Below are positions 1 through 8,121 of a DNA stretch of 27,419 nucleotides, piece by piece. Position 1 is the first letter of the stretch. Each line of letters opens with the position of its first letter. Under the pieces are notes generated by a model. That model saw only the letters and a list, made by a program, of their open reading frames with translations. It searched no databases and was not told the origin of the DNA. The position numbers and the translations under genes are program-made. Source of the stretch: Burkholderiaceae bacterium (GTDB taxonomy: Bacteria; Pseudomonadota; Gammaproteobacteria; Burkholderiales; Burkholderiaceae_E); NCBI GenBank assembly GCA_024235875.1, contig JACKLP010000017.1:1-27419 (forward strand), in the 5' to 3' direction.

Positions 1-1
1 C

Positions 2-1051
2 TCGCTGTTGCTATCGACCCTGAGTGCGCAACAGCAGGCCCCGACCGTGCGCACACTGATCGGCGAGGACCGCTCGGCACGACGGGTCGCGACGGTCGCC
101 GCCGCGGTGTTGGCTGCGCGAGGCTTCGAAGCCCGGGTCACCAACGGCATCGACGTCGCGCACACCGGCCGGTCGGTCGCGCTCGTGCACTGGGTCGAGG
201 TCTTGTTCGATTCGCGCTGGATCGCCTTCTCGGTGGCGAACGGCCTGCCCCGCCTGCCCGATGGCTACGTGCCGCTGTGGCGCGGCCGCACGCCGATGGC
301 GGTGATCGACGGCGGCACGCTCGACACCCGCCGCATCGCCGTGCAGCGACTCAGCCGCAACGAACTCGACCAGGCGCTGCTGCGTGGCACCGAGGCCGGC
401 TCGACGCTGGTCGACTTCTCGCTCTACATCCTGCCCACCAGCGTACAGGCGCTCTACCGGATCCTGCTGACCGTGCCGATCGGCGTGTTCATCCTGGTGA
501 TCCTGCGCAACCTGATCGGCATCAAGGGCCTGGGTTCCTTCATGCCGGTGCTGATCGCGCTGGCCTTCCGGGAGACCACCCTGGTCTGGGGGATCGTGCT
601 GTTCGTAATGATCGTCTCGGCCGGACTCGCGGTGCGGCTCTACCTCGAGCACCTGAAGCTGCTGCTCGCGCCACGTCTCGGCGCGATCCTGATGGTGGTG
701 ATCCTGATGATGGCGGTGGTCAGCGTGGTCGCCCACAAGCTCGGCTTCGACCGGGGCCTGTCGATCGCGCTGTTCCCGATGGTGATCCTGACGATGACCA
801 TCGAGCGGGTGTCGATTCTGTGGGACGAACGGGGTCCGGCGGCCGCGATGCGCGAGGCGATGCAAAGCCTGACGATCGCCGCCTTGTGCTACCTGGCGAT
901 GTCGTTGCCGGCGCTGCAATACCTGTTCTTCACCTTCCCCGAGCTGATCCTGGTGCTGCTGGCGCTGACCTTGCTGATCGGTCGCTACGCGGGCTACCGA
1001 CTGCTCGAACTGCCGCGCTTCCGGGCCATCATCGGAGACCGGTCGTCGTGA
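2..1051 (+). CDS. Inactive transglutaminase fused to 7TM domain, 3' part (5' end outside window)
   Basis: The reading frame is open to the left edge, so the true start lies outside; about 349 residues are visible. The first ~120 residues look like the end of a transglutaminase-like fold (around VHWVEVLFDSRWIAFS), the type called inactive because the papain-like catalytic residues are not kept in this family. From about residue 145 there are roughly seven hydrophobic helices, which matches the inactive-transglutaminase-plus-7TM family (Transglut_i_TM and 7TM_transglut in Pfam terms). The last codon region overlaps the next gene as GTGA (1048-1051), so the two are translationally coupled. In many proteobacteria this pair sits beside a RimB-like zinc protease; that gene would be to the left and cannot be seen. 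The family is predicted to display or handle a peptide-ligase product at the inner membrane, but its role is not settled. The family call is firm; the function is inference. Confidence 0.85.
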   Translation, partial: SLLLSTLSAQQQAPTVRTLIGEDRSARRVATVAAAVLAARGFEARVTNGIDVAHTGRSVALVHWVEVLFDSRWIAFSVANGLPRLPDGYVPLWRGRTPMAVIDGGTLDTRRIAVQRLSRNELDQALLRGTEAGSTLVDFSLYILPTSVQALYRILLTVPIGVFILVILRNLIGIKGLGSFMPVLIALAFRETTLVWGIVLFVMIVSAGLAVRLYLEHLKLLLAPRLGAILMVVILMMAVVSVVAHKLGFDRGLSIALFPMVILTMTIERVSILWDERGPAAAMREAMQSLTIAALCYLAMSLPALQYLFFTFPELILVLLALTLLIGRYAGYRLLELPRFRAIIGDRSS

Positions 1052-2019
1052 GCCTGCTCTGGAAGCCGCGCGAACTGATGCGAACCGCACGCGCGCTGCG
1101 CGCGGCCGGCGTGCTGGGCCTGAACACCCGCAATGCCGACTACATCCTGCCGGTCAATCATCGGCGCAACTATCCGCTGGTCGACGACAAGCTCAAGACC
1201 AAGACGCTGGCCGCCGAGCACGGACTGAACACGCCCGAGCTCTACGCGACGATTCGCTACGGGGCCGAAACCCGGATGCTCGCCGACCTGGCCGCGCGCC
1301 ATCAGGACTTCGTGGTCAAGCCGGCATCCGGTTCCGGCGGCGACGGCATCATCGTGGTCAAGGGGCGTATCGGCGACTCGCTGCGGCTGGCCGATCGCAG
1401 CACGATGAGCCTCGAGGAGCTCGCCTACCACATCAAGATCGCGCTGACCGGCGTGTTCAGCCTCGGCGGCCAGCCCGACAAGGTGCTGATCGAGTACTGC
1501 GTGCAGTTCGATCCGGTGTTCGAGCCGATCGCCTTCCAGGGCGTACCCGACATTCGCATCATCGCCTACAAGGGCGTCCCGGTGATGGCGATGGTGCGGC
1601 TGCCCACGCGCCAGTCGGGCGGCAAGGCCAACCTGCACCAGGGTGCGATCGGTGCCGGCATCGATCTGGCCAGCGGTCGCACGCTCACGGCCGTCCACCG
1701 CAACGGTGTCGTCGACACGCACCCGGATACGCACGCCAGGGTCACCGGCGTCGAGATCCCACGCTTCGATCGCATGCTCGAGATCGCATCGCGATGCAAC
1801 GCAATGACCGGTCTCGGCTATGTCGGCGTGGACCTGGTGATCGACCGCGAACTCGGCCCCCTGATGCTCGAGCTCAATGCCCGCCCGGGCCTGGCGATCC
1901 AGATCGCCAACCGGACCGGGCTGGGCCTGCGGCTGCGTGCGGTCGATGAACAGCGGGTGTACGAGCGGCCGCAGGCCGAGCGCATCGAATTCGCGCGCAC
2001 TCACTTCGCCGCGACCTGA
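1048..2019 (+). CDS. RimK-like ATP-grasp alpha-L-glutamate ligase family protein
   Basis: A 323-residue ATP-grasp enzyme starting at a GTG that overlaps the stop of the previous gene by four bases. The ATP-binding segment is seen at residues 87-104 (FVVKPASGSGGDGI, K91 and the glycine-rich loop). The metal-binding end of the fold is at ELNARPG, with E275 and N277. This matches the 'alpha-L-glutamate ligase-like' branch of the RimK family that accompanies 7TM inactive transglutaminases. Such enzymes form amide bonds using ATP and usually add glutamate or another amino acid to a protein or small-molecule carboxylate; the substrate here is unknown. Codons upstream in the same frame are only an out-of-frame reading of the transglutaminase gene, so they were not included. 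It is probably cytosolic and works with the adjacent membrane protein. Confidence 0.88.
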   Translation: MSLLWKPRELMRTARALRAAGVLGLNTRNADYILPVNHRRNYPLVDDKLKTKTLAAEHGLNTPELYATIRYGAETRMLADLAARHQDFVVKPASGSGGDGIIVVKGRIGDSLRLADRSTMSLEELAYHIKIALTGVFSLGGQPDKVLIEYCVQFDPVFEPIAFQGVPDIRIIAYKGVPVMAMVRLPTRQSGGKANLHQGAIGAGIDLASGRTLTAVHRNGVVDTHPDTHARVTGVEIPRFDRMLEIASRCNAMTGLGYVGVDLVIDRELGPLMLELNARPGLAIQIANRTGLGLRLRAVDEQRVYERPQAERIEFARTHFAAT

Positions 2020-2030
2020 GCGTCGCCGCC

Positions 2031-2077
2031 GGCGCGCTGGCCGATCGGCGCACCGGCCTCCTGCGCCAGCGCGCGCC
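2031..2077. terminator. Terminator-like hairpin between convergent genes
   Basis: GGCGCGCTGGC at 2031-2041 can pair with GCCAGCGCGCGCC at 2065-2077, allowing a two-base bulge, with further pairing possible in the loop. It fills the short gap between two convergent genes. There is no T-run on either side, so factor-independent termination is not assured. Confidence 0.35.
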
Positions 2078-3264
2078 TATGCGCGCACGGCCACGACGCC
2101 GGCGAGCTGTCGATCGGCCGGCAGCATCATCGCGAACACGAAGCTCAGCGCACCGATCGCTGCCATCGTGAAGAGCAGCGTCTCGAAGCCCGCGGCCTTC
2201 ACGAACGGCCCCAGGACCCAGACCGCAAGCGAACTCACGCCAAAGCCCACCGCCAGACGCACGCCGGCCACCCGCGAGCGCATGCGATCGTCCACGTAGC
2301 GCACGATCAGCGCATCGGTGAACGGAATCGCGCCGAAGATCGCGACCATGTAGAGGAAGGCGACGGCGTAGAAGCCCCAGCCGGTCGCCTGCGCCGCGAG
2401 CAGAAAGGCTGGCGCCTGCAACAACAGCACCCAGAGGTACAGGCGCTTGATCGGAAAGCGATCGATCATGCGACCGACCACCACTTGTGAAAGCGCGCCC
2501 ACCGTATAGACGCCGGCCAGCAGCAACCCCAGCCGCGCCGGATCGACCACGATGCCCGCGAAACGCTCGCGCATCAGCTCGCCATTGCCGTTGGTGCTGA
2601 AATTGAACAGCAAGCTGCCCGTGATCGCGGTGGCGGTCATCACGAAGAACACGCGCATCAGCACCGAGCGCGGTACCTCGCGCATCGTGGGCTTGCGCCG
2701 TGCGGGTGGCTCGGTCTCGATGGGCACGCGCCAGGCGAACACGGCGCCGAGCGCGATCGAGAACAGGCCGGGGACCACGAAGGCGACTCGCCAGCCGCCG
2801 TACTTGACGAGCAGGCCGGTCACGAGCGCCGCCGCCGCGATCCCGAGGTTGCCCGCCAGCCCGCTGATCCCGAGCGTGGCACCCGGCCGCACGGCGCCCT
2901 GGACCAGCATCGGGATCCCGACCGGATGGTAGATCGCCGCGAACACGCCGATCAGGGTCAGCGCCAGCCCGAGTACCCAGACATTGGGCGCGGTGGCGGC
3001 CAGCAGGGCGGCCGCGCCGATCCCGACGAAGAAGATGATGATCATGCGGCGGCGGCCCCAGAGGTCGCCGAGCCGGCCGGCCGGCACCGAGCCCAGGCCG
3101 AACATCAGGAAGGCGCCGGCACCAAAGGGCATCAGGTCTTCCCAGTGCGCGAATCCGAAATCGGCCGCGATCGCGCCGACGGCGGTGGCGAAGATCAGCA
3201 AGAACATGTGATCGAGCGCATGGCCCGTGTTCAAGAGCCAGGCAGTCAGTCGCGTGGGCGCCAT
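2077..3264 (-). CDS. Major facilitator superfamily transporter
   Basis: A 395-residue integral membrane protein with about 12 hydrophobic segments, the usual MFS length. The cytoplasmic loop between helices 2 and 3 carries the MFS signature (GRLGDLWGRR, residues 63-72), and the second half has the weaker counterpart around GRMIDRFPIKR. The start is the ATG at 3262-3264, preceded by GGGGA about five bases upstream. It is transcribed away from the spherulin-like gene and stands alone. The substrate cannot be read from the sequence; drug, sugar-phosphate or organic-acid efflux are all possible. Two inverted repeats upstream (3308-3322, 3329-3353) could be operators for it. Confidence 0.88.
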   Translation of the reverse strand: MAPTRLTAWLLNTGHALDHMFLLIFATAVGAIAADFGFAHWEDLMPFGAGAFLMFGLGSVPAGRLGDLWGRRRMIIIFFVGIGAAALLAATAPNVWVLGLALTLIGVFAAIYHPVGIPMLVQGAVRPGATLGISGLAGNLGIAAAALVTGLLVKYGGWRVAFVVPGLFSIALGAVFAWRVPIETEPPARRKPTMREVPRSVLMRVFFVMTATAITGSLLFNFSTNGNGELMRERFAGIVVDPARLGLLLAGVYTVGALSQVVVGRMIDRFPIKRLYLWVLLLQAPAFLLAAQATGWGFYAVAFLYMVAIFGAIPFTDALIVRYVDDRMRSRVAGVRLAVGFGVSSLAVWVLGPFVKAAGFETLLFTMAAIGALSFVFAMMLPADRQLAGVVAVRA

Positions 3265-3307
3265 TGTTTTCCCCAGGTGGCAGTCGGTGGCGCCCGATAC
3301 GACCGAG

Positions 3308-3322
3308 CCCCGCCGGGCGGGG
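3308..3322. promoter_or_regulatory. Palindrome, possible operator of the MFS gene
   Basis: Seven-base arms CCCCGCC and GGCGGGG flank one central G. The site is about 45 bases upstream of the leftward MFS start, a usual place for a repressor site. In DNA this GC-rich, such palindromes also arise by chance. Confidence 0.3.
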
Positions 3323-3328
3323 ATGGCG

Positions 3329-3353
3329 CTCGGCGCAGGATCGAGGCGCCGAG
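3329..3353. repeat. Inverted repeat with 9-base loop
   Basis: CTCGGCGC (3329-3336) pairs perfectly with GCGCCGAG (3346-3353). It lies next to the palindrome at 3308-3322 in the divergent promoter region. It may be a regulator site or a structured leader of the MFS transcript. Confidence 0.35.
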
Positions 3354-3510
3354 GCCGATGTTACCGGCGCGGCGCGACGGGCGTGTTCCGAACCCGGGGG
3401 CAGCCTTCGTTTGCGGCAGCGCTCGCACCCACGTCGCTCGGGCCGGACCGACACAGGTCTCCGGTCCATGCGGTCCACGTCAAGCTCGCGTTGCGCGCCC
3501 GCCGCGAGGC

Positions 3511-3539
3511 TTGCTCGATGCCCCGGGTTCGGATGCAAT
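3511..3539 (+). promoter_or_regulatory. Weak candidate sigma-70 promoter for the spherulin-like gene
   Basis: TTGCTC (3511-3516) and TGCAAT (3534-3539) are separated by 17 bases and lie about 50 bases before the chosen ATG. The match to the consensus is only partial in both boxes. Confidence 0.25.
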
Positions 3540-3588
3540 GACGTCAAAGAAGACGGCGGCCACGCTCGCCTCACCGAGGAGCCCCCCG

Positions 3589-4395
3589 ATGATTCGCCTG
3601 CTCGCCCCACTGCTCGGGCTGATGGTCGCTCTCGCCAGCAGTCCGGCCATCGCGCAGCCTGCGCCCGCGCCGACGCTGGAGTTGCTGGTGCCGGCCTACT
3701 TCTACCCCTCCCGGCGCGACACCCATTGGCCGCGCCTGATCGCAGCCGCACGCCAGGTGCCGGTGACGGCGATCCTGAATCCAGCCAGCGGTCCGGGCTC
3801 GCGAGCGGACTCGAACTATCTGAAGGTCGCGGCGGAACTGCGGGCGGCAGGCGGTCGAGTCCTGGGCTATGTCCACACGAGCTACGGCGAGCGCGCGCTC
3901 TCGGATGTGGTTGCTGACGTGGACCGCTACGCGGCGATGTACCCGATCGACGGCATCTTCATCGACGAGATGGCCAACGACGACGACACCGCCCACTACT
4001 TGTACTACCAGGCGATCCACGGCTACATCAAGGCGCTGAACCCGCAATGGCGCGTGATCGGGAACCCCGGCGCCCCCACCCAGGCGCTCTACCTGTCGAT
4101 GCCGGCCGCCGATGTGCTCAACGTGTTCGAGGACAAGCGTCGCGCCTATGTCCGCAATTACTGGCAACCCGACTGGGTCGATGCCTACCCCGCCTCGCGC
4201 TTCGCGCACCTGGTGGTGTCGGCCGCCCAGGCCAGTGCGATGCGCGACGCGGTTTCGCGGGCGGTGTCACGCCGTGCCGGGTGGGTCTATGTGACCGACG
4301 ACGGCGGCGGCAATCCGTGGAACCGGCTGCCGAGCTATTGGGCCGAAGAGATCGCCTGCGTGCAGGCGATCAATGCCGGGCAGGCCTGCCGGTAG
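3589..4395 (+). CDS. Secreted spherulin-4-like (spherulation-specific family 4) protein
   Basis: A 268-residue protein with a clear Sec signal peptide (residues 1-22, ending AIA-Q). The mature part has the pattern of the spherulation-specific family 4 domain, a TIM-barrel related to glycoside-hydrolase-like folds: LLVPAYFYP at 32-40, GYVHTSYG at 93-100, and the acidic strand end DGIFIDE (121-127) followed by ND. Two cysteines near the C-terminus (C257, C267) could form a disulfide. The ATG at 3589 is preceded by GAGGAG about seven bases upstream; an earlier in-frame ATG at 3538 lacks both a ribosome site and a good signal-peptide shape. The family was named from a slime-mould encystment protein, and bacterial members are probably exported polysaccharide-active proteins, but the substrate is unknown. 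It converges on the next gene with a 7-base gap. Confidence 0.83.
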   Translation: MIRLLAPLLGLMVALASSPAIAQPAPAPTLELLVPAYFYPSRRDTHWPRLIAAARQVPVTAILNPASGPGSRADSNYLKVAAELRAAGGRVLGYVHTSYGERALSDVVADVDRYAAMYPIDGIFIDEMANDDDTAHYLYYQAIHGYIKALNPQWRVIGNPGAPTQALYLSMPAADVLNVFEDKRRAYVRNYWQPDWVDAYPASRFAHLVVSAAQASAMRDAVSRAVSRRAGWVYVTDDGGGNPWNRLPSYWAEEIACVQAINAGQACR

Positions 4396-4402
4396 CCGGG
4401 TC

Positions 4403-5167
4403 CTAGCCGGTCACGATCCGGTCGTCGGCTCGCTTTCGACGCGCACGCGCGAAAGGGATCAGCATCGGAACCTGGCGGCGATAGTCCTCGTACTGGCTGC
4501 CGATCGCCCGGCGCAGGTCGCGTTCCTCCAGTTGCAGTGCGATCAGGATGTAGCCGGTGGTCGCGATCGCGAACAGCAGGTGACCGACGGTCATCGTCGC
4601 GCTCGACCAGAAAGCGATCACGAAGCCGAGCATCAACGGATGCCGGACGAAGCGATAGAAGCCGAAGGTCGTGAACGGCGGCGGCTGATAGGCACGCTCG
4701 CGGATCCGCAACCAGACCTGGCGCAGGCCGAACAGGTCGAAGTGGTTGATCATGAAGGTCGCGAAGAACACGATCGCCCAACCGAGCCAGAATGTGAACT
4801 TGAATGCGCCGACCACGAACGGATCGGCAAACGACCAGACGATCGTCACGATCGGGCGCCACTGCCAGAAGATCAGCAGCAGGATGAGGCTCGACAACAG
4901 CACGTAGGTGCTTCGCTCGATGTGCTCGGGCACGACGCGCTTCCACCATGCCTTGAAGGCCGGCCGTGCCATCACGCTGTGCTGGATCGCGAACAGGCCC
5001 AGCAACAGCAGGTCCACGACAACCGCGCTCGCGAGCGCGGCCTGGCCCCCCTGGTCGATGGTCTTGTCGAACACCAGGTTGCCGACGAACCCGATCGAAT
5101 AGAGAAACGCGACGAGAAACACAAAGTAGCTCGCACCCGCGTAGAGTGCGGCGAGCAGCTTTGCCAT
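4403..5167 (-). CDS. mddA: Methanethiol S-methyltransferase-like (MddA/NnrU family) membrane methyltransferase
   Basis: A 254-residue protein with about five or six membrane helices. RHP at 175-177 and EE at 214-215 near the C-terminus are the S-adenosylmethionine-binding signature of the isoprenylcysteine methyltransferase-like membrane fold. The N-terminal stretch SIGFVGNLVFDKTID (24-38) and the overall length resemble MddA, which methylates methanethiol to dimethyl sulfide. The start is the ATG at 5165-5167 with a strong GGAGG ribosome site about seven bases upstream; a longer open frame upstream has no such site. It lies downstream of the taurine transporter genes on the same strand, separated by 177 bases, so it may have its own promoter. 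A generic NnrU-like or other thiol/phenol methyltransferase is the main alternative. Confidence 0.72.
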   Translation of the reverse strand: MAKLLAALYAGASYFVFLVAFLYSIGFVGNLVFDKTIDQGGQAALASAVVVDLLLLGLFAIQHSVMARPAFKAWWKRVVPEHIERSTYVLLSSLILLLIFWQWRPIVTIVWSFADPFVVGAFKFTFWLGWAIVFFATFMINHFDLFGLRQVWLRIRERAYQPPPFTTFGFYRFVRHPLMLGFVIAFWSSATMTVGHLLFAIATTGYILIALQLEERDLRRAIGSQYEDYRRQVPMLIPFARARRKRADDRIVTG

Positions 5168-5344
5168 GACCCACCTCCGTCGGTTGACGGGCACCGGATC
5201 TCGGGGAGCGTCGTGCCGCGCCGTGCAGCCGGGCCGTTGGTCGACAAGATAGGCCGTCCGCGGTCGGAACGAATCCACAGAATTGAGTAGAAGCGCAAGG
5301 CCTGCGGGACCATCATGACACCCGTCGAACGCTGCCGAGGGGCC

Positions 5345-6193
5345 CTACATCCGCCCCTTCCAGGGCACCAGCCTGCGTTCGGCCAGTCGCATCAGGTAGT
5401 CGAAGGCATACGCGATCAGCGCGATGATCACGATGCCCATGATCACCGTGGAGGTCTGCAGGAACTGCGAGGCCGAGAGCACCATGAAGCCGATACCGTC
5501 GGTCGCCGCCACCATCTCGGCCGCGACCAGCGTAGTCCATCCCACGCCCATGCCGATTCGTGTGGCCGTGATGATCTCGGGCAGCGCGGCCGGCAGGATC
5601 ACCTGCGAGAGCACCTGCCAGCGCGAGGCGCCCAGCGAGTACGCGGCATGGACTTGCTCGATCGCCGCCGAGCGCACGCCCGAGCGGGTGCCGATCGCCA
5701 GTGGCGCGAAGATCGCGAAGTAGATCAGCAGCACCTTGGATAGCTCTCCGATACCGAACCAGACGATCATCAGCGGCAGGTAGGCGAGCGGCGGCACCGG
5801 GCGGTAGAACTCGATCGGCGGGTCGAAGATGCCGCGGGCCACGCGGCTCATGCCCATGGCAAGGCCGACCGGAATCGCGGTGGCCATGGCCAGCAGCAAC
5901 GCGCCGAACACCCGCAAGGCACTGATGCCCACGTGTTCGAGCAACGTGTGATTGGCAAAGCCGTCGGTCGCGACGTCCCAGAACTTGCTGGCGATCGCCT
6001 GCGGCGAGGGCAGGAACAGCGGTCGGATCCAGCCGAAGGTGGTGGCTACCCACCACAGCAGCAACAGCAAGACCGCGGTGATCGCGCTGATCAGCAGGCT
6101 GTCGCCCTGTCCCGGCACGCCATAGGTGTCGCCCGGGCGGCTCGGACGCGACCGGAACAGGCGGCCGAGCAGGCCACGCGTCGGCTCAGACAT
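5345..6193 (-). CDS. tauC: Taurine/sulfonate ABC transporter permease
   Basis: A 282-residue inner-membrane permease with about six helices and the cytoplasmic EAA loop (GASRWQVLSQVILPAALPE) that docks on the ATPase. It belongs to the TauC/SsuC branch of the binding-protein-dependent permeases. The start is taken as the ATG at 6191-6193, which overlaps the end of tauB by eight bases (ATGTCTGA); a GTG 18 bases upstream is possible but less likely. It is the last gene of the tauABC set, and taurine or alkanesulfonate uptake as a sulfur, carbon or nitrogen source is the expected job. No tauD, ssuD or xsc gene for breaking down the sulfonate is visible in the window. Confidence 0.85.
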   Translation of the reverse strand: MSEPTRGLLGRLFRSRPSRPGDTYGVPGQGDSLLISAITAVLLLLLWWVATTFGWIRPLFLPSPQAIASKFWDVATDGFANHTLLEHVGISALRVFGALLLAMATAIPVGLAMGMSRVARGIFDPPIEFYRPVPPLAYLPLMIVWFGIGELSKVLLIYFAIFAPLAIGTRSGVRSAAIEQVHAAYSLGASRWQVLSQVILPAALPEIITATRIGMGVGWTTLVAAEMVAATDGIGFMVLSASQFLQTSTVIMGIVIIALIAYAFDYLMRLAERRLVPWKGRM

Positions 6194-6983
6194 GGCCTGC
6201 ACCTGCCGCACGCTCGTCGCCGAGCACGATGCCGAGAACCTGCTCGCGCATCTCGATGAATTCAGGCGACGACTTCACCGCGCGCGCGTCGCGACTCTCC
6301 AGGAAACGACGCCCGAAATCGATCTCGAAGGTGTGCGCGATGCGCCCGGGCCGGGGCGACATCACGATGAGCCGCGTGCCCATGAACAGGGCTTCCTCCA
6401 CGCTGTGCGTGATGAAGAACACCATCTTCCCCGACTCGCGCCAGACCCGCAGGATCAACTCCTGCGCATTCTCGCGGGTGAGCGCATCGAGCGCGCCCAA
6501 GGGTTCGTCCATCAGCAGGATCTCGGGGTCGCTGGTGAGCGCCCGGGCGATGCCGACCCGCTGCTGCATTCCGCCCGAGAGCTGGTAGACCGGGTGGCGC
6601 TCGAACTGCTGCAGGTCCAGTTGCCCAAGAAAGGCACGCGCGCGCGCGTAGCGCTCTTCACGGCCGACACCGCGCAGCTTCAAGCCGAACGCGACATTGT
6701 CGATCACGTTCTGCCATGGCAGCAGCGCATGACGCTGGAACACCACCGCGCGGTCGGCGCCCGGGCCCTGCACGCGGGCGCCATCGAGCCGGATCTCGCC
6801 CGAGCTGGGCGCGAGGAACCCGGCCAGCAGGTTCAGCAAGGTGGACTTGCCGCAACCCGACGCGCCGAGCGCCACGACGAACTCGCCCGCGCCGATCCGT
6901 AGATCGACGCCGTCGAGCGCCAGCACCTCGCCCGACGCGCCGCTGGCCGGGTAGACGACCGAGACGTGATCGACCTCGAGCAT
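6186..6983 (-). CDS. tauB: Taurine/sulfonate ABC transporter ATP-binding protein
   Basis: A 265-residue ABC ATPase. The Walker A loop is GASGCGKST (40-48), the signature LSGGM (135-139), Walker B ILLMDE (155-160) and the switch histidine H193 in THSVEEAL. The THSVEEA form and the overall sequence are those of the TauB/SsuB/nitrate group rather than the polar amino acid group. It begins seven bases after the stop of the binding-protein gene and runs into tauC with an eight-base overlap, so the three genes form one transcript. The protein powers uptake from the cytoplasmic face. Confidence 0.88.
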   Translation of the reverse strand: MLEVDHVSVVYPASGASGEVLALDGVDLRIGAGEFVVALGASGCGKSTLLNLLAGFLAPSSGEIRLDGARVQGPGADRAVVFQRHALLPWQNVIDNVAFGLKLRGVGREERYARARAFLGQLDLQQFERHPVYQLSGGMQQRVGIARALTSDPEILLMDEPLGALDALTRENAQELILRVWRESGKMVFFITHSVEEALFMGTRLIVMSPRPGRIAHTFEIDFGRRFLESRDARAVKSSPEFIEMREQVLGIVLGDERAAGAGHV

Positions 6984-6990
6984 CGGAGCG

Positions 6991-7983
6991 CTACTTCATT
7001 GCCGCCTCGAGGTACGACGCGTTGACGAACTTGCCATAGTCGGATGCGACCGAATCGATCTTCTTGTTGGCCTTCAGGAAGGCGGCCGTCGCAGCCATGT
7101 TCTTCACCGCGCCACCGCCGAGCCAGTTCGCGCCGGCCATCTCCTTCAGGCTCGGGAACGCATAGCCGGTCAGCGCATCGGGGATCTCGGCCGCCGGCGC
7201 ACCGGTTGATTTCGCGATCGCCTTGATCATCGCCGAGTCGGCGGTGGCGGCCTTCGGGTTCGAGGTGTACGCGGCATTGGCCTTTTCGAGCACTTTCAGG
7301 AAAGCGGCCATGAATGCGCCATTCTTCGCGCCCCATTCGCGATTGACGACCCAGCCGTCGTAGGTGGCCTTGCCCGGCACCTCGCCGGCGTGCAGGATCT
7401 GCTTGCCGCTCTTCATGGCCTTGCCCTTGGCGGGCTCCCAGACGAAGGTCGCATCGATCTGGCCCTGGTTCCAGGCGGCCACGATCTGGTCCGGACTCAT
7501 GCCGATCACCTTCACATCGCGCGAGCTCAGCCCCGCGCCTTCGAGCGCCCCCATCAGCGAGTAGTGGGCGGTGGAACCGAGCGGCACGCCGACCTTCTTG
7601 CCCTTCAGGTCCTTCACCGTGTTCACGCCCGAGCCGTTGCGCACGATCAGCGCCTCGGCGGCGCCGATCGCGTCCGAGACCGCAAAGAGCTGGAGGTCGA
7701 CGCCCTGCGAGGCGGCGATCGCGAGCGGCGACGAGCCAAGTTCCGCGAGCTTGATGTCGCCCGAGGCCATCGCCGCGATCACCTCGGTGCCCGAGCCGAA
7801 CTTGCGCCACTCGATCTTCCAGCCGGTGGCCTTCTCGAAGTCGCCGCCGATCACGGCGGCGTGGAACGGCAGCGGTGTGCCGAAGTGGCCGATGATGACC
7901 TTGTCTTGCGCAATCGCGGACATGTTGCCCAGCGCGCCGAATACGAGCGCGCCGACGGCGGCCTTGATCAGGATTCGTTTCAT
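6991..7983 (-). CDS. tauA: Taurine ABC transporter substrate-binding protein
   Basis: A 330-residue periplasmic protein with a Sec signal peptide (about residues 1-25, ending AIAQ). The mature protein has the NMT1/TauA-type two-lobe binding fold. Blocks such as STAHYSLMGALEGAGL and QIVAAWNQGQIDATFVWEPA match TauA-type taurine receptors closely, which is why taurine is favoured over other alkanesulfonates. The ATG at 7981-7983 has a near-perfect site (GGAGGAGAA) about six bases upstream. It is the first gene of tauABC. A hairpin at 8064-8085 separates it from the ypeA gene upstream on the same strand, so the tau promoter is probably in 7984-8121. Confidence 0.85.
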   Translation of the reverse strand: MKRILIKAAVGALVFGALGNMSAIAQDKVIIGHFGTPLPFHAAVIGGDFEKATGWKIEWRKFGSGTEVIAAMASGDIKLAELGSSPLAIAASQGVDLQLFAVSDAIGAAEALIVRNGSGVNTVKDLKGKKVGVPLGSTAHYSLMGALEGAGLSSRDVKVIGMSPDQIVAAWNQGQIDATFVWEPAKGKAMKSGKQILHAGEVPGKATYDGWVVNREWGAKNGAFMAAFLKVLEKANAAYTSNPKAATADSAMIKAIAKSTGAPAAEIPDALTGYAFPSLKEMAGANWLGGGAVKNMAATAAFLKANKKIDSVASDYGKFVNASYLEAAMK

Positions 7984-8063
7984 GGGTTCTCCTCCGTTGT
8001 TCTCGCCGAGACTCTTACCCGAGCCGGCCTGTGCGGCACCCGGGTCGGACGGGTCGCGGCGCG

Positions 8064-8085
8064 CCCGCCGGTCTTGGTCGGCGGG
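8064..8085. terminator. Hairpin between ypeA and tauA
   Basis: CCCGCCG (8064-8070) and CGGCGGG (8079-8085) are perfect arms around an 8-base loop, in the 138-base gap between ypeA and tauA. It could end the ypeA transcript or be a regulator site for tauABC. No T-run follows it. Confidence 0.35.
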
Positions 8086-8121
8086 TCGGTCGGCCAATGT
8101 TCGGCGGCATGGCCCCGAGCG

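Larger units (their letters stand above)
3265..3588. other. Divergent intergenic region with two inverted repeats
   Basis: This 324-base gap separates the MFS gene (leftward) from the spherulin-like gene (rightward), so it must hold both promoters. I see no credible gene in it. It contains a near-continuous palindrome, CCCCGCC-G-GGCGGGG (3308-3322), and a hairpin, CTCGGCGC/GCGCCGAG with a 9-base loop (3329-3353). Both lie 44-90 bases upstream of the MFS start. Confidence 0.6.

Noticed and set aside
277..1047. In-frame upstream extension of the RimK-like ligase
   Set aside because: It reads the transglutaminase gene in a wrong frame; the GTG at 1048 with the stop overlap explains the true start.
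2926..3588. Open frame extending the spherulin-like gene about 220 codons upstream
   Set aside because: The extra part is antisense to the MFS gene, has GC-rich low-complexity composition with no domain, and would bury a clear signal peptide and ribosome site at 3589.
1874..3751. Long minus-strand open frame across the ligase, MFS and spherulin genes
   Set aside because: It is an arginine-rich shadow of real genes in other frames, a common effect of high GC; no start signal or domain.
4373..5290. Long plus-strand open frame opposite the MddA-like gene
   Set aside because: Composition is rich in Arg, Asp, Gln and His as expected of an antisense frame; the minus-strand protein has clear membrane helices and family motifs.
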